Shown here: piece by piece, positions 57,899-64,000 of the stretch
Numbering within the stretch: the stretch's first letter is position 1
Layout of the letters: every line of letters begins with the position of its first letter
Assembly: GCA_030686995.1 (NCBI GenBank)
Contig: CM060693.1
Coordinates: forward strand, 114,771,728-114,835,727
Reading direction: 5' to 3'
Source: Artemisia argyi
Taxonomy: Eukaryota > Streptophyta > Magnoliopsida > Asterales > Asteraceae
Length of the DNA stretch: 64,000 nt
The notes under the pieces: model-generated
What the model saw: the letters and a program-made list of their open reading frames with translations, nothing else
What the model was told of the DNA's origin: nothing
The model's database searches: none
Program-made: the position numbers and the translations under genes

Positions 57899-59378
57899 CT
57901 AGTGATGTAAGCGTGTCTCGAATCGGTTGTGTTCATTGAAAGTGAATCTATTCAAAAAGTGCAAACTCCTCTCGCATGTGCAAATTTATTAAAAAAAAAA
58001 CACATGAGCACATGTGAAGGGGGAGTCCTTCAAATGAAATGCAAAACTCTCGAAGTGTTAACAAAGTATGTTTTATTATCATAAACACTTTGAGAGATTT
58101 TCACAAGTGGTTTAATGGCAACAATAGGATAGTCATGAAGTTATAAGGTGACTAAGGTTAGGAAAAACCGTCCTATGATCCGCCAGAGCCGGAGGGATCT
58201 ACCCAAGGACAATTCCAATAGAATAGAATTAGAAGTCCTTAGGTATGATTGAAAAAAGGAGAAAATGAGAAAGGAGAAAGAAGGGGTTGAAGAATTAAAA
58301 AGAAAAGCAAATGAAAAGGGTGAAAAGAAATAGCCCTCCATATGTTCAACCTTAGGGCAGACACCGGGTTCAATTCATATGCTACTGGTTGTTGCTAAGG
58401 TGACACCGGTATTGAAGATAAAGACGTCATGGACCCAGTGACGCACTGCACTAAACCTTCTTGCCACTCGAGTATCTCTCAAAAGGTACTTGTTTCATTC
58501 TCACGGGGAACCAGTGTAATCTATCGACTTATCTCTTAGAGATGGTTGATATTGAAGCAGGAGACCCCTCCCTAGTCTCCGCATAGGAAACCAAATTATG
58601 CACTTATCGAGTCTAGAGCCATGAGATACATTAAAAGATCTCTTAGGATACATTTTCCTATGAATACACTTGTGTTCGCCAAAAAGGACACAAGTTGTAA
58701 GAGTCTTTATGAGATCTACGGATCTTGCCTTATCTATCATGATGGTTACAATGTCTCAAACGGTCTACAGTTGTGGGGTGATCTCCAGCAACTCACCTGA
58801 ATCATTGATGTACTTTGGTGGATCTAGTAAGCCCTTTTCAGGGGTATCTGGTTCAGGAACGGCCTTGGCAAGGGTTAGAGAGAGTTTTCACACTATGCTG
58901 TTAACGATCTCTAATTCCGAACCTGTAAGTACCGGATGCTTTATTGCTAACTGTTTTATGCAGGTACTGATGAATGTTCCTTGGAGAAAGACCGTTACCA
59001 TCACTCAAAGATCCACATGCTCATACCCTGCAAAGCTCTCTTCAAAGATCAAAGCAAAACAAAGTTCAGAACGTTTCTAAGTCAAAGTCAAAGAATCTAC
59101 AAACTAAAGAAACAAAGATTAAAGTCAAAGAAAAGAGAACTTCACAAAGAATTCAATGCCAAAGAAAGTATGAGCATGTTGGAAAAGACGTAAAGACAAC
59201 AGAGTAAAGATGTTGATCAAAGGCAAGAACAACCAAACGACATTTATCAAAGATCACAAAGCATGATTGGAACAAAGAATCTAGCAAAGCTATTACACAA
59301 AGACTCAAAGTTCAAAGAGAACAAGCTTCAAAGATCAAAGATCAAGGTCACAAAAGAGAGATCTCAATGATCACCCTT
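57899..59378 (+). other. non-coding 3' region of element E
   Basis: gtaagcgtgtctcgaa occurs at 57797 and 57907 as part of a local ~110-bp repeat. A purine-rich gaagggggag lies at 58016-58025. 59040-59360 is dense in caaag words. ORFs 58670-59207 are low-complexity products without family features. Confidence 0.6.
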
Positions 59379-59460
59379 AGGGGGAGATTGTTAGCATTAG
59401 AAGTGTTGATCATTTATGTAATCAAAGGGAGATCTCAATGATCGTCCCTTAGGGGGAGAT
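59379..59460 (+). promoter_or_regulatory. tandem polypurine tracts and U3 start of E (72-bp duplication)
   Basis: agggggagat followed by TGTTAGCATTA occurs at 59379-59399 and again at 59451-59471. The first junction matches the outer end of the inverted LTR (60245); the second matches the 5' LTR start (49291). Confidence 0.75.
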
Positions 59461-59839
59461 TGTTAGCATTAAAAGTGACGATCATTATTGAGTCGACAAG
59501 TATTGTAATAGTTAAGAATATTGGGCTATGGACTTGGTATTTATTTAGTATATCATGTAAGCCTTTATTAGAATATGTAAACCAAGCCCATTAGACAAAG
59601 CCCATGGAAAGCCTTTTAGGGCATTATGTAAGTTACTATATAAACACCTCAAAGGCTCATTTGAGGTGTGTGCTTGTGTGTGTAAGTGTGTGTGTTTTCT
59701 CTTGAATAAAAGCTCTCATTTCCATCTCTCTCTCTCAATACACGAATTACATATATATACATCAAGTCACCATCTTTCCATCTCTACTTCTTCTAAGCTT
59801 ATAGTGTTGTGATAAAGTTGTAGTATCTAAGGTCCTACA
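59461..59839 (+). repeat. element E 3' LTR
   Basis: TGTTAGCATTAAAAG to GGTCCTACA, 379 bp. TATA box 59637-59644; GT-rich and TC-rich tracts follow as in the 5' copy. Confidence 0.88.
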
Positions 59840-60245
59840 AGTGAGGGGGAGAAGAAAGATGGTGACTTGTAGTATGTATATGTGAATCGTATATATGAGA
59901 TAGAGATGGAAAAGATGAGAGCTTTTATTCAAGAGAAAACACACACACTTACACACACAAGCACACACCTCAAATGAGCCTTTGAGGTGTTTATATAGTA
60001 ACTTACATAATGCCATAAAAGGCTTTCCATGGGCTTTGTCTAATGGGCTTGGTTTACATATTCTAATAAAGGCTTACATGATATACTAAATAAATACCAA
60101 GTCCATAGCCCAATATTCTTAACTATTACAATACTTGTCGACTCAATAATGATCGTCACTTTTAATGCTAACAATCTCCCCCTAAGGGACGATCATTGAG
60201 ATCTCCCTTTGATTACATAAATGATCAACACTTCTAATGCTAACA
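59840..60245 (-). repeat. inverted, truncated LTR at the end of E
   Basis: The reverse complement starts TGTTAGCATTAGAAGTG (as at 59389), passes through agggggagatTGTTAGC and the TATA region, and stops near caccatctttcttc, about 60 bp short of the LTR end. The join to the 3' LTR has a short agtgagggggag filler (59840-59851). Confidence 0.85.
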
Positions 60246-60250
60246 ATAAA

Positions 60251-61583
60251 TAACTCAAAAATGGAAATAGGAGCTCACAAGTGGCATTCCAGCTGAATCA
60301 CCAAGAACAAGGACCACAATTACCATCCTATTGAATCCCCATGGATTCTCTAACCCAGGGCCATCCCACATACACCCTGCTCCATGCTTTGTCTTTACCT
60401 TTCAATTATTTTTTTTATTTTCTGTTTATTTATTTTTTTATGTTTATTATTTGATGAAACTGAAAATGCAATGGAAACTTGAAATTCTGAAACAATACTT
60501 ATATTAATACTGAAAGAGTTACATCACAACTGAGAATTTGATTGAAATTAAAAGTACAATACTTGAAAAATTACATTAAAATTACTAAAAAACTAGCCAA
60601 ACTGCTCTACTGCATCTCTTCCTTTTTATACACTCCAATTAGGGTTCCCATGAGTCCTTGTCTCTTTCCCAGCAGCAATTGTAACCATTGGATTACTAGG
60701 GTTAATCTTGGCCGTTTAAATTCCTTGGCGCCAAAACTCCCTTTGGCTGTTTCTTGGATTATTGATGCCAGGGAGGATGTTTTTTTGAGTTTAGCCTTTG
60801 TTTGAGTAGGCAAAGGGGGGGGGGGGGGGGGAATTGAGTGTGCAGGTGGTGAAGGTAGGGGTGATGATGAGGGGGGTTGGCTTGTAGCAGGGTGAGGTGG
60901 AAGGGACGGGGTCAAAGTTTGACCGAGGGAGTATTATTATTATTAAACGGGGTGTTTGTAGTGGGCTGAGGTTGGAGTGGGCTGTGAGGGTGTTGGGCCA
61001 AGTGAGTTATAAGAGTGGGCTTGGAGTGTGTTTTGGGTTTGATTTGTTTTGGGTTTTATTAAACTAAGGATACGGTTGGTAATATAGTTTCACACAAGGA
61101 CCATGTTTGCAATTTACACAAAACCAAGGGACTGAAATTGTAATTCCCCAAAAGTACCAATCAGGACCAATGTTGCCAAGATCAATATTCCAAAAGCCAA
61201 TTTTGCAAATTTTTTTATTTTCAAACTTCCCAGGGACTGTTTTTGCAAAATTCCAAACTCCAGGGACCAATCATTTAAATTTTCCACATTTTTCACCCAA
61301 AGTCCGTTTTTGATAACTTTTGATTTTTTAGGGACTTGGGTTGACTTTTATTTCAAAATAAATGCATAGGGACTATTTTTGACAAATTTTTAAACTTGGG
61401 GGACTAAAACTGCCAATATTGCAAACTTTGATCGTTTTTCGTTTGTTTTTGCTCGTTTTGCATTTAAAACACATAAAACGCAATCCCTGGGATAATTTAA
61501 GTAATTTGATTACTTTTCGATTGTTTTTGTATGTTTTGGCAATTTAAATACGATAAAAATGATGAGTGTTTGCTCACTCATCA
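60251..61583 (-). repeat. element C 5' LTR, last piece
   Basis: Collinear with 21975-23310. TATA box on the minus strand at 60621-60630; G17 run at 60815-60831. Ends gctcactcatca, then the ATGAT duplication. Confidence 0.92.
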
Positions 61584-63286
61584 ATGATGAACCAGTAACC
61601 TATTCTATGGTTGCATTGGAAGAGGTTGATTGGAGTAGAGCTTTTGATGAGGAACCAGGATATGAAGCTTTGGAGTCAAGAGATGGTCTAGGAAGCTTTG
61701 ATTGGAGCATGGAGAGTGAAGAAGAACCTGTTCAGCTTGCTATGATGGCTACTTCATCAAGTTCATCCACTATCTCCGAGGTATGTTCCAAATGTAGTAA
61801 CTCTTATCAAAAGATGCTTAAAGAATATGAAACTGAAAGAGATAACTATAGAAGGGCTAGGTCTGAGATAGTTGGTTACCAATTAACTCTAGAGTCAATG
61901 AAAGCTAAGATAATCACTCATAAGAATAATGAAGTAGCTTGGGCTGAAAAATATGAGCAACAAGATTATCAAATTAAAGCTAAGTGAGTGGAAGTTAGGA
62001 TGTAAAGTTTCTGAATTAGAAAAGGTCACTAAAGAAAGAGATAAGTTACTAGAAAAACTTGCTGTTTGGAAAGAATCAGGTCTGTCACATGTTAGTTTTG
62101 TTGAAAAACAGAGAACAACAAACATTAAAACTGGCCTAGGTTATGATAATAATTCAGAAGCACTTTCATCCAGGAACCAAGATTTAAATCTTTCTCAGGA
62201 AACCTCAATTAGTGATGAAGAATTAATAGCTTAGAAGGAAACACATCTAGTGATGAGGAATTACCTTGTTCAACACCCCATGAGTTTAAGAAAAACAAAG
62301 GTTATAATGAAGTTCCTCCACCCACAGGTAGTTTTCAACCACCTAGGACATATGTTTCTTGTTTTGGTGTAGACAACCTAGAGTTTAGGAAAAAGCTTAA
62401 AGGTCAATCTAATTCAAGACAATCTAGTCCTGAGTCTTTAAGAGAATCTGTTGAAACACCTAGGGATAATAATAAGGGTTCTGGAAGTGAAAAAGGTTTT
62501 TCAAAACAAGAAGTACTTCCAAAAACTTCTCAAAGTACTGTTGATCATTCAGCAGTACCTACAAGAAACTCTTTTCGAAATACTGCTTATTATAGAAAAC
62601 CTTTTGGGAATGGATTTGGGATGATGGGTCCAAAGTTATGCTTTGTATGTTATAGTCCTCATCATTTGATCAAGGACTGCGATTACCATTCAGAATACTT
62701 AAGCAAATATCCAAAAACCACATCTGCAAATCATAAGCACAAAGAGAATAAACCAAGGGAGAATAAACCAGCCTGAAATTACTCAAATAGGGTTAACCAT
62801 AGTAATTTCTCAAAAGACTATAGGTACCCTCATAAAAGAAGACCATTCTCCAAACCCACAGTACCTTTCAGAAACACTTCTCAAAGCACTGGTCCAGCAG
62901 TACTTTCTCAAAGTACTGATAGGGAGTTTCCCAATCAAGGTACCGCTAGCAAAGACTCAAGTGTAAGACCTAGGAGATTTAATTCTTACAAACCTAGAAG
63001 GCCTTACAACCCAAGAAAAGCTGTTAGAACACAGAACCCAACACCAAAAGTTACAACTAAGTGGGTTAAGAAAGAAAGTACTGCTGAGGGTGACAAAGTA
63101 CTTTCAGAAAATAATGGTGAAAAAGGGAGTGTTGATAACAATTCAACACAGGTTTTCAAATCAAAAACAGTAATTCTTGATAGTGTTTTCAAAAACAATG
63201 GTGATTACATACTCAAAGAATTTGAGTATGTTACTCCACAAGGGGAACACAAGTCAGTAATGGCTTGGGTTCCTAAAAGAAACTAA
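61584..63286 (+). pseudogene. element F gag, C-terminal part
   Basis: Resumes the frame lost at 19698 (DEPVTYSMVALEEVDWS). Contains CSKCSNSYQKML, a coiled coil, a pair of indels that put about 61980-62233 in another frame (SELEKVTKERDKLLEKLAVW), return to the first frame, a second knuckle CFVCYSPHHLIKDC near 62641, a TGA near 62775, a basic agtactgct-rich tail, and WVPKRN followed by TAA at 63284-63286. Two knuckles and the WVPK end are typical of this Copia lineage as I recall it. Confidence 0.75.
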
Positions 63287-63300
63287 CCCTTTTCATTTTG

Positions 63301-64000
63301 ATGCAGGGCAACCCAGCAGAGGAGTTTAAAGATCATCTTATTGTGGATAGTGGTTGCTCTGGAAGTATGACAGGAGAAAAGGAGCTCTTTTCAGATTTTA
63401 AGGCTTATGTTGGAGGAAGAGTTGCATTTGGGAATGATCCTAATGGAGGGAGAATCATTGGAAAAGGAACCGTTAAGGCAGGATCTATTGATTTTGAGAA
63501 TGTCAGATATGTGAAGGAGCTTAAATTCAACCTTTTGTCAGTCTCTCAGATGTGTGACAAGAAGTACCCTGTGTTGTTTCTTGACACAGAATGTCTTATT
63601 CTCTCACTTGAGTTGAGATTAGAAGATGAAAACTTGGTGATGCTAAGAGCACCAAGAACCAATGATGTGTATAGCATAGACTTGAAGAACATCAATTCTG
63701 GTGAACGAGCAACATGCTTGATTGCAAGGGCAACAATGGAAGAAGCACATCAATGGCACAGAAGACTAGGTCATGTAAATTTCAAAAACATCAACAAGCT
63801 GGTCAAAGGAAATTTAGTTAGAGGTTTACCTTCTAAAACATTCAAACTTGATCATTCATATCTGGCTTGCAAGAAGGGTAAACAACACAAGGCTTCATGT
63901 AAAAAGGTTGAAGAAAGAACTATTAGGGAGCCTTTGGAGTTGCTGCATATGGATCGGTTTGGAACTGTTTCAGTTGTTAGTTTAAACAAGAAGAAGTACT
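63301..64000 (+). pseudogene. element F pol: protease, GAG-pre-integrase, start of integrase
   Basis: The frame opens at ATG 63301 (MQGNPAEEFKDHLIVDSGCS), which differs from gag's frame and lies 14 bases past the gag stop. Protease DSG at about residues 16-18; YVKELKFNLLSVSQMCDKK; pre-integrase HQWHRRLGHVNFKNINKLVKG. The zinc pair that should be C-x2-C is Y-L-A-C, and LHMD-L-FG of integrase reads LHMD-R-FG. Open to the edge, but these two changes suggest lost function. Confidence 0.8.

Larger units (their letters stand above)
49291..60245 (+). mobile_element. element E: gag-only Copia-like element ending in an inverted LTR
   Basis: TSD ATAAA (49286-49290, 60246-60250); the intact site is visible at 21966-21976. 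Order: 5' LTR 49291-53176 (split by a solo H LTR), PBS-like site, leader with a 26-bp array, coiled-coil gag 54058-57898, non-coding region, two purine tracts, 3' LTR 59461-59839, then an inverted truncated LTR 59840-60245. No RT or integrase. About 7.4 kb without the solo LTR. Confidence 0.85.
19699..61583 (-). mobile_element. element C: Gypsy (Athila-like) retrotransposon, coding, with two nested guests
   Basis: TSD ATGAT at 19694-19698 and 61584-61588. Left LTR 19699-23310 (3,612 bp); right LTR in three pieces (30453-30466, 47041-49290, 60251-61583; 3,597 bp together) because D and E landed in it. The internal region is 7,142 bp with PBS for tRNA-Asp, one gag-pol frame and a 0.9-kb 3' region. 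About 14.35 kb without guests. The tRNA-Asp primer and RT/integrase order fit the Athila lineage; the LTRs are long for it, and no env-like gene is present. Confidence 0.92.
17418..64000 (+). mobile_element. element F: Copia LTR retrotransposon, split by C and cut by the window edge
   Basis: LTR 17418-18397, then PBS, gag 18475-19698, a 41.9-kb insertion (C with its guests, TSD ATGAT), then gag again from 61584, a stop, and pol (protease, GAG-pre-integrase, start of integrase) to the edge. Protease before integrase and the DSG-C motif place it in Copia. Stops and indels show it is dead. Its own TSD and 3' LTR are off-window. It is inserted in the G remnant. Confidence 0.88.

Noticed and set aside
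58670..59207. Overlapping plus-strand ORFs near the 3' end of E
   Set aside because: The lysine/glutamine-rich translations come from caaag-type low-complexity DNA; no motif is present.
22268..60915. Shared ORFs at 22268/60542 and 22442/60607 (proline-rich on minus)
   Set aside because: They are the two C LTRs; the proline run comes from the G tract and purine-rich DNA.

Overview
The window is plant nuclear DNA, AT-rich and almost entirely transposable elements. It has one recognisable host gene fragment, an intron-containing FKBP62/65-type immunophilin (2357-3798, minus). From memory, the retroelement Gag proteins look like those common in the sunflower family (Asteraceae, tribe Anthemideae); that placement is recall, not a search.

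Layout. 1-2045: diverged LTR fragment cut by the window edge. 2357-3798: three exons of the FKBP gene. 4016-4713: hairpins, a MITE-like element and ACGT-core repeats. 5010-5648: decayed coiled-coil ORF. From 5896 to the right edge the DNA is one nested stack of LTR retrotransposons, resolved from target-site duplications (TSDs). Element G (minus; 3' LTR 5896-6748 + 16957-17005) contains A (6749-16951, TSD ATATT), and A contains a solo LTR of the C family (10414-14011). G's interior is entered by F, a Copia element (plus, from 17418 past the right edge). F is split by C, a 14.35-kb Gypsy/Athila-like element (minus, 19699-61583, TSD ATGAT). C's right LTR carries D (30467-47035, TSD CTAAA) and E (49291-60245, TSD ATAAA). 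D's gag is split by H (36152-45090, TSD GTGAT), a gene-less element with 3,472-bp LTRs. E's 5' LTR carries a solo H-family LTR (49660-53162, TSD TCTAA). Deepest path: G>F>C>D>H.

How the parts relate. C is the only near-complete coding element: gag-protease-RT-RNase H-integrase in one frame broken by one TAG. A and D share C's tRNA-Asp primer site and C's stem-loop plus purine-tract module but keep only remnants of gag/protease, so they look like non-autonomous relatives possibly mobilised by C-type enzymes. E keeps only a Copia-like coiled-coil gag, and H has no coding capacity.

Strongest unexplained signals: (1) U5 of A and D is complementary to the 5' half of the same tRNA-Asp that primes them; (2) TGACGCCGTCA arrays lie just upstream of the TATA box in A and D; (3) a duplicated stem-loop + purine tract module has compensatory base changes between families; (4) a 114-bp nested palindrome with complementary loops lies inside H; (5) a 26-bp hairpin array lies in E's leader; (6) E ends in two U3 ends with an inverted LTR.
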